Positions 33,977 to 45,818 of a stretch of 64,000 nt of DNA are shown here, piece after piece. Both the position numbers and the translations under genes were made by a program. Under the pieces are notes generated by a model. The model worked only from the letters and a program-made list of their open reading frames with translations, searched no databases and was not told the origin of the DNA. Location: the NCBI GenBank assembly GCA_949361645.1, contig OX442427.1, positions 8,247,023 to 8,311,022 of the forward strand, given 5' to 3'. Numbering within the stretch: position 1 is the first letter of the stretch; each line of letters begins with the position of its first letter. The stretch comes from Spongilla lacustris (lineage: Eukaryota; Porifera; Demospongiae; Spongillida; Spongillidae).

Positions 33977-36900
33977 TCATCTTGATACATTGATTCGTTC
34001 TGCTGTGACCAAAATGACTGGTAAGGTGACTATGAAGAAGTCATACAAAGATCACGTACCAACATGTCTGCACACCAGGTCAGCCAGTTCAGAGGTCACA
34101 GCCTCACAGACGTGTGCATCACCACTTGTCAGCAGCACAAAGCACGTGCTGTGGGCCCGCCCCTTGCCACACCCCTGCACAGAAGTCGCTAGTACCTGAA
34201 ACAGAGATGTTGCATCATCAGAGGCAATCACACCACCACCAGCAGCAGACCTTCTGACTGTCCTTCTCCACAATGGCCACGTTGGTATGGCTTACACACA
34301 CCTCCACTTCTAGGTGTTCACAGTGATCTCCTTTTTCCTTATCACACAAAATGTTTGCAGTTGTTATTGACAACGATATCAGTGAATCAATTTGATCCTC
34401 TGTTAGCTGTACACGTGTGTGTATGTGTGTGTGTGTGTATGTGTGGTCTTTGAGGCTAGATGTAGCTGCTTACTGGGGGACTCATACCCTCACCTTATCA
34501 GTAGTCATGGCATCGTTTTTGGCCAAATGAAACACCGTACAGTTGATACTAGTAGACAGGAGGCAGCCATTGTAATGATGGCACCCACACACCCACACAC
34601 CCATGTGCACCCCACACACCCATGTGCACCACACCCACACACCCATGTGCACACCTGTCTCCTTTCATCAGGATGAATGGAGAAGGACGTAGCCGTGGTA
34701 ACGACATCAAGGTCGGACTAGTCACTGTTAGCATTTCAATTCTTGATAACAGTGGGTAAAATGCACACCCATCGTGCAGAAACCTCTGTGGATGGTGTCA
34801 AATCAAATCATGTTAATAAAGCCTCCCACTCCCTTCTCTCCCCTCCCCTCCCTCCTCTCCCCCTCCCTCCTCTCCCCCTCCCTCCTCTCCCCCTCCCTCC
34901 TCTCCCCCTCCCTCCTCTCCCCTCCTTCCTCTCCCCTCCCTCCTCTCCCCTCCTTCCTCTCCCTCCTCTCCCCCTCCCTCCTCTCCCCTCCTTCCTCTCC
35001 CCTCCCTCCTCTCCCCTCCCTCCTCTCCCTCCTCTCCACTCCCTCCTCTCCCTTCCCTCTTCCCCTTACCACTAACCTTCACCAATGTCACATCAGTTGA
35101 GTCCACAGATTTCTGACCTACAACTGTCTTCAGCTGTGCAAAGAGATGACCCCACTGACTGTACAGAACAACACCTTAACCTCCCCCTCCCACTGACTGT
35201 CCCCCTCCCCACTAACTGCACACCCTAACCTCCCCCTCCCCACTGACTGTACACCTTACCTCCCCCTCCCCACTGACTGTACACCTTACCTCCCCCTCCC
35301 CACTGACTGTACACCTTACCTCCCCCTCCCCACTGACTGTACTGGAGCTAATGATCCTGCTACAAACAATCCCTCTCTTCCCCAGGCCCAGTCAGCACAC
35401 CTCTCTTCCCCAGACCTCACTCACCCGTGCCTGTGACATGTCATACACCGGCTCTCCACAGACTTCATCTAAAATGTCACCCACTTCAGCTCCTGCCTAG
35501 TGGGTGGGTATCGTGTGGCAAAGGACAGGCATCACATACCAAGCCTTCCTTACCAGCTCAGCAAGGCAGCCTCTCTCCACCTCAACTATAATGGCTCTGT
35601 GATCAATTTGCCTACAAGCATAAGTACACTGTTACTACATAGTTAGCCAACAGTAGGTAATTAACCACCCAAGTTAACTAACCAACAGTAGGTAATTAAC
35701 CATCCATGTTAACTAATCATTACTGCTACCTACCACACAATTATAAATGGAAATTGTTATATTATAAAAGTCCAATACATGTGAGGCATTCTATTTAAAC
35801 TATTTCTGCTTGTCTTGCAAAATTCCCTTCTCCCCCAAGGTGTGGTCTCCCCTCCCCAAGAAGGTGTGGTCTTAGCATGCTGCCACTTACCCAACTTTAA
35901 TGTCAAGCACTCGAATTGGTGCCAGCTTACAATACTGGAACACCTTATGTCACATGACAAGGAGAACTAACATCACATGATGTCACATGACATAACGCTC
36001 ACTGGGATGGTCCAAGTCTCATTCAAAAAACTGCATTTGTCCAAGTAAAGCTGAAAGTCCAACTCTGTGAGGTCAAACAGAAGAGCCATAAGGGTCTCTG
36101 TATGGGGGGAGGGGGGGGGGGAAGGGGGAGGGGGGAAGAGAGGGAGATGGAGAAAGGAGGCAGAAGAGAAGGAGGGGGAGGAGATGTGCCTGCTTATGGC
36201 ATACAATGGAAATAAAGAGCAAGACCACACCTCTTAGTTCTGGATTTGCTATGATGGCATCGTCACTGTACCAATACTGAAAGAGATTATTACCAGTTAT
36301 TAATCTATGGTATCAATCAGTAGTTATGTGTTTGACCAGGCCTGCCACATAGGTACTTGTAGTTAGCAGACTGGCACTGCTCAAACTCAACATCCTCCTC
36401 CACTTCCCCTCTCCCTCCCTGATCCCCTTCACGTCAACATGCTCTCCCCTTGCCATGTTCCAGTGCCCAGCCCCTCCCCAGCCCTCCCCTCCCAGTGCCC
36501 AGCCCCTTCCCTCCCAGTGCCCAGCCCCTTCCCTCCTAGTGCCCAGCCCCTTCCCTCCCAGTGCCCAGCCCTCCCCTCCCAGTGCCAGCCCTCACAGTTG
36601 TAAGTCTTCTGTTTCCACCCAGGTGCTCTATTGGTACAGAGATGACCTTCAGAGCAAGAGCCTTTCGTAGGAAGCACCTCCCCTTTGCCTGCAACGAGTG
36701 GAGCTGTGTGTGGTGCACAAAAGGGTTGACTAAACCACAACCCAAAGGACCCACCAAGACAGCCCAAAGGACCCACCAACACAGCCCAAAGGACCCACCG
36801 AAGATGACTCGGCTACTTCATTCACCATATCCCTTAGAATGGGGTTTTGTCTATGCAATTGAAGGGAGTGGTGGAGTGATGGGGTGTAGGGAGTGAGGGA

Positions 36901-37562
36901 GGGGTAGTGGTGGAATGATGGAGGTAGAGAGAATGGAGGGGTAAGAGGAGGGAAAAAGTGAATCAACTATCTCATAACATGAAGGCCACAGACTTGGCAT
37001 TGAAGTAGTAGTCTTGGAGTGGCTCAATCCAAGACCAGTAGTCCTGAGGATTTAACCCAAACCAAGAGTTGGGCTCTGTGTGTGTGTGTGTGTGATGTGT
37101 TGAGTGTGTGTGGTGTGTTCAGTGTGTGTGATGTGTGTGAGGAGGTCCAGGAATAGCAGACTTCATACACCGCGTACTAAAGGTGTACTATACGTAGTTC
37201 GTACGTTTGAGCCCATTTCTGAACACGCCCTCCAACGTCTCGCAGAGAGGTACGAGGTGGTAGGAACCATCTGTAATCGGCTGCGGGGCAACTTTCAGTA
37301 GATTTAATATCCCTGGTGAGCACAGGTGAAAGATTATTTACGCCCCCCTATTCTGAGCACTATTCTGGGCTATAGTATAACCTTCGACCGAGGGGTAGGG
37401 ACCGAGGCTTTTCCGCGATAGTCCATAGGTATTAGAGCACTCGGTACCGAGCATTCTAATATTTATGGCTACGAAACGCATTGAGAGCTTGTGGTGTCTT
37501 CGCACAAAACGCTTACCTCGCAGCTTATCTAGAAGGCTACCACCCGACGCCTGTTTGCTCAT
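33977..37562 (-). CDS. RUN + PDZ domain protein with C-terminal PTB-like region
   Basis: Multi-exon gene; the start exon MSKQASGGSLLDKLR ends near 37517. RUN-domain pieces follow: LCETLEGVFRNGLK (about 37190-37280), WFGLNPQDYWSWIEPL (about 36990-37070), NPILRDMVNEVAES (about 36795-36845), KGRCFLRKALALK, then YWYSDDAIIANPELRG and a TLMALLFDLTELDFQLYLD stretch. A PDZ-type segment comes next: RAIIVEVERGCLAEL and AGAEVGDILDEVCGEPVYD (about 35420-35615). The last exons (33977-34740) read VVTTATSFSIHPDE, VSHTNVAIVEKDSQK and STCFVLLT..GDAHVCEAV, compatible with a PTB/PID fold; stop at 33977-33979. RUN domains act with small GTPases. I do not recognise an orthologue with this exact architecture. Some exon joins, especially 36290-36620, are unresolved. 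Confidence 0.75.
34818..35068. repeat. CTCCCTCCTCTCCCC pyrimidine array
   Basis: 15-bp pyrimidine units in an intron of the RUN-PDZ gene; mirror-symmetric polypyrimidine capable of triplex formation by composition. Confidence 0.9.
35165..35342. repeat. ~30-bp CTCCCCCTCCCCACTGACTG minisatellite
   Basis: Five to six units in the next RUN-PDZ intron. Confidence 0.85.
36462..36597. repeat. ~22-bp CAGTGCCCAGCCCCTTCCCT minisatellite
   Basis: About six units in the RUN-PDZ intron downstream of the KGRCFLRKALALK exon. Confidence 0.8.
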
Positions 37563-37926
37563 TGTCCGCAAAAGGGGTTAAAAACGATATTGTGAGTTAG
37601 TCTCGTACCCAGACCAGCCTTTGTACATCAGGCAATACGAACCATTTATAAAAATTTCCTCTCTCCTCATACTACTATGAATTGTCACTTTATGAACACA
37701 GAATTGCATACCAATAAAAACCAGATAAGAGCATTGAAACGCAACTACATCACATGATCACATGATCTGCAGTATCCCTATGCCAGCTGATTGCTGTCAT
37801 ACCGTTTCTGTACACACCTTTAGATGGGCCTGCCATGGGGGATAATATTAATTGAGCACAAACAAATCAGTGATGGATATTGGCTGCATCACGCAGTCTT
37901 CTTGTGGCTTTGCCTCACACCACCAG

Positions 37927-39281
37927 CGAGATATGGTGACCCAGACATGAAGGCCCCTACATTGACTACATAAAGAGGGGAGATATGGTGACCCAGACAT
38001 GAAGGCCCCTACATTGACTACATAAAGAGGGGAGATATGGTGACCCAGACATGAAGGCCCCTACATTGACTACATAAAGAGGGGAGATATGGTGACCCAG
38101 ACATGAAGGCCCCTACATTGACTACATAAAGAGGGGAGATATGGTGACCCAGACATGAAGGCCCCTACATTGACTACATAAAGAGGGGAGATATGGTGAC
38201 CCAGACATGAAGGCCCCTACATTGACTACATAAAGAGGGGAGATATGGTGACCCAGACATGAAGGCCCCTACATTGACTACATAAAGAGGGGAGATATGG
38301 TGACCCAGACATGAAGGCCCCTACATTGACTACATAAAGAGGGGAGATATGGTGACCCAGACATGAAGGCCCCTACATTGACTACATAAAGAGGGGAGAT
38401 ATGGTGACCCAGACATGAAGGCCCCTACATTGACTACATAAAGAGGGGAGATATGGTGACCCAGACATGAAGGCCCCTACATTGACTACATAAAGAGGGG
38501 AGATATGGTGACCCAGACATGAAGGCCCCTACATTGACTACATAAAGAGGGGAGATATGGTGACCCAGACATGAAGGCCCCTACATTGACTACATAAAGA
38601 GGGGAGATATGGTGACCCAGACATGAAGGCCCCTACATTGACTACATAAAGAGGGGAGATATGGTGACCCAGACATGAAGGCCCCTACATTGACTACATA
38701 AAGAGGGGAGATATGGTGACCCAGACATGAAGGCCCCTACATTGACTACATAAAGAGGGGAGATATGGTGACCCAGACATGAAGGCCCCTACATTGACTA
38801 CATAAAGAGGGGAGATATGGTGACCCAGACATGAAGGCCCCTACATTGACTACATAAAGAGGGGAGATATGGTGACCCAGACATGAAGGCCCCTACATTG
38901 ACTACATAAAGAGGGGAGATATGGTGACCCAGACATGAAGGCCCCTACATTGACTACATAAAGAGGGGAGATATGGTGACCCAGACATGAAGGCCCCTAC
39001 ATTGACTACATAAAGAGGGGAGATATGGTGACCCAGACATGAAGGCCCCTACATTGACTACATAAAGAGGGGAGATATGGTGACCCAGACATGAAGGCCC
39101 CTACATTGACTACATAAAGAGGGGAGATATGGTGACCCAGACATGAAGGCCCCTACATTGACTACATAAAGAGGGGAGATATGGTGACCCAGACATGAAG
39201 GCCCCTACATTGACTACATAAAGAGGGGAGATATGGTGACCCAGACATGAAGGCCCCTACATTGACTACATAAAGAGGGAG
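37927..39281. repeat. 52-bp satellite, about 26 identical copies
   Basis: Unit starting GAGATATGGTGACCCAGACA and ending CATAAAGAGG. I saw no base differences between units apart from one missing G in the last copy. It lies between the RUN-PDZ start and the end of KIF19. No open frame and no match to a known gene was recognised. Confidence 0.97.
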
Positions 39282-42200
39282 ATCACACACATGTACGAGG
39301 ACTCGATAAGGATACACACACCTTTATGAAGTGGCTTTGTTGTCTTTGATGGCGGCTTCTTTCGTAATCTTCCACCGATAGGAGAAGAGATACCTTTTCT
39401 TGTTGCAGTAATCTTGTTAGACAGAGGCTTAGTAAGGCTTTCCAGCTCATTCAGAGTCAATGTGGTTCTCTGAGGCTGGGCGAGGGGGGGAAACGTGACT
39501 GTGGTCTTGTGAGGTTGGGCGAGGGGGGGAAACGTGACAGCCCTTCTCCTTGTCTCCTTCTTTGCCTTCCTCCTCCCCACTCCATTGGGTACTCCTGCTG
39601 GTGGGAGGGGAGAGGGTGGAGCCTTCCCCTCCCCTTTGGACTTCCTGACCCTGTACTTGTTACTGGGACACCGCGGGATGGCTATATAAGGAGGTGTGAA
39701 GGAGGCTACCTTGGAGAGAAGCCCCGCCTTCTTTGATGACACCAGAGTCCTTTCCACCAGGGCCTCTGTGGGCGTGGCTTCAGCAGTGCTCTGAGGTGGG
39801 TGGGGCAGTGGGCTTTGGACATCACTGGCAATGGGTGTGGCTTCTTTTGCTAGCGTGGTGGTGAGCGGGCGATGTGGGGTTGGTGAGGACATTGCATTGG
39901 GTAGGAGTGAGGGGGGTGGGGCCATCAGGTGTGCTGGTTCAAAGGTAAAGGATCCATCCAGCATGCTGGGAAGTTTGATGTCACTGCACAAGACAGGAGG
40001 TATACCTGGAGGTGTGGTCATAGTGCCACGCCTCCATGGAGGTGTGGTCATGGTGCCACGCCTCCCTGGAGGTGTGGTCATGGTGCCACGCCTACCTCAA
40101 GGCTAGTACAGGTGAATGTTCCCTGCTGTCTGGAGCACCCTCATCCAACAACAGGTTAGACTTGGAACCTAAAATGTAAGAAAAATCCCCCGTAGGTGAC
40201 ATGTGCCCCTCCTCTCCCCCCCCCCCCCCCCCCCTTACCAGATGTGGTAGTGAACACATGGGCAGACATATCAGCCAAGCTGGGTAGCTGTATATTTTGG
40301 GCCAATGGGAACGGCATAATGGGAATGGGTTCAACAATGCACATTTATATTAACTAACCTCCACCCGCTTGATTGGGGAAAGCCCCTTCTCTATAGCCAT
40401 CTGGGTGATAATCGACCTGTGCCTCATGCAGAGATCCATGTATTCAGTATCCACATCAAGAGGAATGTGTACTTTGCCCTCTGTGAAATGATGCCACACC
40501 CATCAGTGCCACACCCACCAGTGCCCCACCCACCAGTGCCCCACCCATCAGTGCCCCACCCATCAGTGCCCCACCCACCAGTGCCCCACCCACCAGTGCC
40601 CCACCCACCAGTGCCCCACCCACCAGTGCCCCACCTACCAGTGCTTATAAAGGCTGAGAACCCATATTCCTCCTCCCTCCCTCCTCCCTCCCTCCTCCCT
40701 GCCTTCCTTTCCTCACCATTCATAAGACTCCTCTGTCGCTCAATCAGCTTCAGTAGCAATGTGTTCTGTCTCACCAGCTCCTCTATGGCTGCCCTCCTCT
40801 GCCCCAGCTGCACTCCTGCCACCATTGCAGTCAGTGTTTGCTCTGCACTTGTCTCTTCCAGCTGTCTAGCTCTAACCATCACCTCCAACATATCCTTATG
40901 CAAAGGCTCCAGCATGCTTTGGTCTGATAAATGCTGGGAGGAGAAGGGTTGTGGGGAGGAGGAGGAAGAGGTGAGGGGAGAATAGACCACACTGAACATC
41001 TACCCAAAGCAGCTGACAACATCACATATGTCCTTATTGCTACACCCATTAGTGCCAAACTAACCACACCCACCTGCTGTAGATCACTCATTGCAGTCTT
41101 GTTAGCTTTCAGTTTCTTTTGCAGCCTTTTCTGTTGTGGCTCCAACCTTTGCTTGTCAGCTGCAAGGGTTGCCAACTCTTCCCTGCAGGAGGAGAGATCC
41201 ATGGGCTGAAGGGGGACCCCCATGGGCTCAAGGGGCACCCCCAACAACTCAGCCACAATGTCTGGTGAGGTGCAAAGCTCATGGTCATCAAATGACATCA
41301 GGTGATCAGATGAAACATGATCAGGTGACATCATGTGATCAGCAGTAGTAGCTGTAGTTGTTGGAGACTGCATTGAGTTGTTGTGCATGGACAGACTGGC
41401 CAGAGAGGTGGACTTCTTCATGTTCCACTCCTTGAGCGCAGAGATGCACTTCTGACACTCGAGAGCATTCTGAAGCAGTGCACACTCCACACCCAACAGC
41501 TCCTGTTGAAGCTCCTTCTCCTCCACCAAGATGGCTTTCTCCTTTGTCAAAATGGCTTTCAACTGTGTGCAAGACTCATCCATTGATTTAGATTCTGTAT
41601 GAAGTGATAAGCATATCTAATCCATACCAGTACTTGCTTATTAACTATTATTAACAATTATGGTGCATAAGGCATCAGAGCACCACATATTATGTAACAG
41701 TTGGATTGCCAGGCTCTGCTAACCAAACCAAGTCTAGGGTAGTTACCAATCGCTATGGCTGCCTGCCCCACCCACCACAGCTTGCAGAAGAGCACGTTTA
41801 TCTTTAGTCTCTGCATAATACATGTGCTTTAAAATTATTAAGAAAACTAGTTATAAGATTAAAACATGAGGTACATGCATACAGGGTGTTCCACAATCAA
41901 GGAAAATTTTTTTAAAACTAACAGCTAAAGAAGACATGCTGTGAACTAAAATTAATATCATTTTTAATGGTTAATGAAATCTCCTAAATCAAGTACATTG
42001 CATAAATAAATAAAAATCAAGAGTTCAATTTTGAATAACTTCTTAGCAGAAGTAGTTAATTAAAGACAGTTTGCAGCTTTTAACTAACCAACCACCCTTA
42101 CATTTATTAAATTAGTATTTAAAATGATTGGTCATTATATCTTGATTCACTTGGCTCTTACCAGGTGTAGTTTAATCTATTATTAATAATACTGCAACAC

Positions 42201-44825
42201 AAGTATTTCTAATAATATCAACATCACCCTCCATCCTTGTACACTCTCACTACATCACTACATCACTGCATCACTGCATCATTACATCACTGCATCATTA
42301 CATCACTGCATCATTACATCACTACATCCTACATCACTACATCACTGCATCATTACATCACTGCATCATTACATCACTGCATCATTACATCACTTCATCA
42401 TTACATCACTGCATCATTGCATCACTGCATCATTACATCACTTCATCACTACATCACTTCATCATTACATCACTGCATCATTACATCACTACATCATTAC
42501 ATCACAGCATCATTACATCACTTCATCATTACATCACTGCATCATTACATCACTGCATCATTACATCACTACATCCAGCATCATTACATCACTACATCAT
42601 TACATCACTGCATCATTACATCACTGCACCAATACATCACTGCATCATTACATCACTGCATCATTACATCATCATTACATCACTGCATCACTACATACCT
42701 TGCTTAGTTTCCACTGTCTTTTCAGACTTTGCTGTCAACAGTTGCCCTTGAAGATGTTCTATCTTTCCTCTCAACTCAGCAATTATCTGGTGATACTGAG
42801 TAATGTGGTACGAGACGTCCTTGATGTTCTGGTGAGGCTGAGAGAGAGAAAGGAATAATGCTGTGTGGACACGCCCACCATGATGCTAAAGACACGCCCA
42901 CCATGATGCTCACTAAGGACACGCCCACCATGATGCTAAGGACACGCCCACCATGATGCACACTAAGGCCACACCCTATGAGCCAACTTACTTTAACCTT
43001 GATGTGCTTGGCCCTCTCAGCATAGTTGAGGGTATTTCTGGACTCCTCAACAGAGGTGCTAGCAGGACTGATGTGTGCTATCATGGTGGTCCTGCGACTA
43101 CCAGCTAGTGAGTCCTTCAGAAGCCTTGTCAGCTTGCTGTCCCGATAGTTAACAAACTGTCCCTTGTAGTTCACCCCCCCAAGGGTATTGATGCAGTTAC
43201 CCAGGGCCAGCAGTGACCTGTTAATGTGGGCTCCTTCTATCATACGTTTCCCACGGTTCTGAAGAGTGAAGGGGGGGTCAGATTAACACCTGGGCAGTTA
43301 ATTAACTAGAACACGTTAACAAATGAATCAAACTACATTCATAACTGTAATGGTTGCCTTCAAAAGAGCAGCAGTTATCGCATCCCAATGAATACACTTT
43401 ATAATCCCTTGATCCCCCAAAATCATTTGTGAATTACCTTCTCACAAGCCCCCCTTAGGATTTGTCAGTGTCCCTAGGCAACATATCACTAGCAACGATG
43501 CTCTTTTTTTTTTGGTTCATTGGAACAATGGCATTAGCAGCAGAGGTGTGGATTGTTCCAGCTCACATAGAAGGAATGCATCAATATGTACAGTTGTGCT
43601 GGTTACCTTGGTAACAGCTGCACGCTCTGACCCAGCAAGGTCCACCATGTACAAGACGCCTGTCTTGACCTCCTGGGTTATGTCCATCACTCTGCTGCGC
43701 TGCTCCAGGGTCAACTAGAATTATTTTAAAAAAAATCAAATTGATAATTGGTGGTTCTACCCTCTTTCTACTCCTCCCTCTTCCTCTATATGCCTCCCCT
43801 CCCCCTTCTCCCTTCCATCTCCTGCCTCCTTCCATCCTCTCTCTGCCTCCCTATATCTTCCTCACCTTTAAGATAGCATGTGACCTAGATGACGTTTTGT
43901 TGACAGCTGTGGGCTCGCATGTCCTTCTCTGGCTTCCAAGACGTACCAGATGCAGCACCTCTCTCGCACTGTTAGCCTCCACCTCCACCAGCCCCGTCAC
44001 TATCGCCTCCCCGTTAGCATCTTCCCGCAGCTCCAGACACCCGCTGGACGGGTGGAGTAAGTCTCGGATCATCTCGTTATAGACCTGCGGAGGATGTATC
44101 ATAGATGTATGGATGGAGTCCGGGGCCCCGTCGCGTATATTAACCAACCTCCAAGTAGGCGATGGTGGTCCTATAAATTACTTCTTCCTTAGTGTTCTCC
44201 ATGCGTTGGAACAGATCGTTCAATGTTAGCACAACGATCCCAGGTTCGGCGTCTGTTCCCAGCATAGTATACGTCTTGCCGGCTCCTTGGAGGTATACAA
44301 GGTGGATGGCATCATGCCCGTACCGTAACAGACAAAGCTAGCGGCCAAGCCAGTGCATACAACACGTGCGTACCTGTAGGACCGTAGGCAAAGGCGGTTG
44401 CGTGGTAACCAGCTGTGACGCTGTCGATGAGTGCGCGGGTCGTCTGCTCGTAGACTTCCGTTTGTGTGCTCTCAGGGCCGAATGCAACGTCATAGGCGTA
44501 GGTACGTTCTTTGGACCGATTAGCTCTCAATACGTCATCCGGTCCGTCGTGCGTGGTGTCCAAAAGTACAACGAGCTGTGCCGGAATTAATGGATAGAGA
44601 TAGTTAGCTAAAGACGTACACTTTTGCAAGTTCTTACGCCACCGCTCGCACGTACTGCCCTCACATTCTTATCCACGGTGCGGGCTACCTCCGTAGCTTG
44701 GGCATCAATCTCCGCCTTGTTCATGGGGCGCACGCGGAGCGCAACCTAGAACGCCGCGGCTTGTGGAGTGAGGTTATACTGCCATATTCTCTACTTACCA
44801 CGAGCGACTGTTGCTCAGGCTTCAT
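39266..44825 (-). CDS. KIF19: KIF19-like kinesin-8 motor
   Basis: Starts MKPEQQSLV (44799-44825), then [14 protein letters not shown]. Motor motifs in order: P-loop [11 protein letters not shown] split by an intron (about 44310-44395), YNEMIRDLL (about 44075), switch [10 protein letters not shown] (about 43890), switch [10 protein letters not shown] (about 43640), and [14 protein letters not shown] with [14 protein letters not shown] (about 43110-43240). [17 protein letters not shown] ends the motor and [20 protein letters not shown] begins the neck region as in KIF19. Coiled-coil segments follow (40880-41580), then a basic Pro-rich tail (39320-40010). KIF19 controls cilium length in animals. 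The provisional stop at 39266 runs into the 52-bp satellite; an intron donor at about 39321 with an unseen last exon is possible. Confidence 0.9.
40008..40098. repeat. 30-bp GGAGGTGTGGTCATGGTGCC repeat in KIF19
   Basis: Three units close to the start of the tail exon. Confidence 0.85.
40488..40643. repeat. 15-bp CCACCAGTGCCCCAC minisatellite in KIF19 intron
   Basis: About ten units adjoining the acceptor of the exon encoding [15 protein letters not shown]. Confidence 0.9.
41587..42236. other. KIF19 intron, AT-rich, no gene seen
   Basis: Low-complexity AT-rich intron sequence before the 42238 repeat array; both strands read without recognisable exon. Confidence 0.6.
42238..42704. repeat. ATCACTGCATCATTAC-type minisatellite at a KIF19 donor
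   Basis: About 30 units of 16 bp with TACATC/TTCATC variants. On the gene strand it begins exactly at the donor AAG|GTATGTAGTGATGCAG near 42706. Confidence 0.92.
42862..42965. repeat. ~24-bp GACACGCCCACCATGATGCT repeat
   Basis: Four units in the short KIF19 intron after the motor-domain exon that ends near 42993. Confidence 0.85.
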
Positions 44826-44977
44826 CCCTGTCCAAAATTAGCAATAGGGTGTACTGGCATTGATACGGGCTGATGTTGCACGCGTCACGAAGGGGGTGGG
44901 GCATATTTACACCATGGAAACGTTAAAGCACGGATAGTTTTTTAACCCTTTGCTACCCTAAGTGAAAAAAAATAAAG
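44826..44977. promoter_or_regulatory. KIF19/PHF5A bidirectional region
   Basis: 152 bp between divergent starts. Promoter function inferred from layout. Confidence 0.45.
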
Positions 44978-45670
44978 ATGGCGAAGCACCATCCAGACTT
45001 GATCATGTGCCGAAAGCAGCCAGGAGTGGGTGGGTTTGAATGTACCTTTATATAGATAGTATATAATGACTTTATTTTCTCTCTTGGTCACTGAATACCT
45101 CTAGCTCTTGGTCGACTTTGTGAGAAATGTTCGTTTTTATTCATGCTGGCTTTCTACCTCCGGTAATCACATTTTCACCCCTCTCACAGGTGACGGGAAG
45201 TGTGTGATATGCGATTCCTACGTAAGGCCTTGCACACTAGTTCGTATATGCGACGAGTGTAATTACGGATCGTACCAAGGACGCTGCACCATATGTGGAG
45301 GCCCAGGCGTGTCAGACGCCTACTATTGCAAAGAATGTACCATTCAGGAGAAGGATGTAAGCGCTTATATTAAACACACACGACAATGATCTATTTCTTT
45401 TGTTTAAATTCACTGATGTATCATATAGACTTCTATCTCATAATGTCTTAATAACCTCACAGCTTGTGTTCAGGGTTAACACTTGACTTTGACTTTGTGG
45501 ATTTGTTCCTGGCTATGCCCGGGAAGTGCTTTATATTCTGTTGTTTGGAGTTATCGTTTACCTACTCTTATCATTCTCAGAGAGATGGATGTCCAAAAAT
45601 CGTCAACCTTGGCAGCTCCAAGACTGATCTCTTTTACGAAAGGAAGAAGTACGGATTTAAGAAAAGATAG
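44978..45670 (+). CDS. PHF5A: PHF5A / SF3b14b spliceosome subunit
   Basis: Four exons: 44978-45029, 45105-45128, 45190-45356 and 45581-45670; phases agree, 110 aa, the usual length. The sequence is almost identical to vertebrate PHF5[46 protein letters not shown] and the C-terminus [14 protein letters not shown]. The CXXC pairs bind three zinc ions in a knotted fold. It is a core subunit of SF3b in the U2 snRNP and contacts the branch-site adenosine with SF3B1. The second exon is only 24 nt, and its donor (AAAT|GTTCGT) is unusual. BBS1 follows 148 bp downstream on the same strand. Confidence 0.98.
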
Positions 45671-45818
45671 CCGGACAGATAGTTGCTGTTCAGTTCACAT
45701 TGCCATTGCTTTTGGTTGTAAAGTGTTGGCTTGCACGTCTGGGGATGAGGCAATTGCTGTATCCATAGATACCGTAACTTGAAAAACAAAGGGGATAATA
45801 GCGCGCGCGCGTTGTAAC

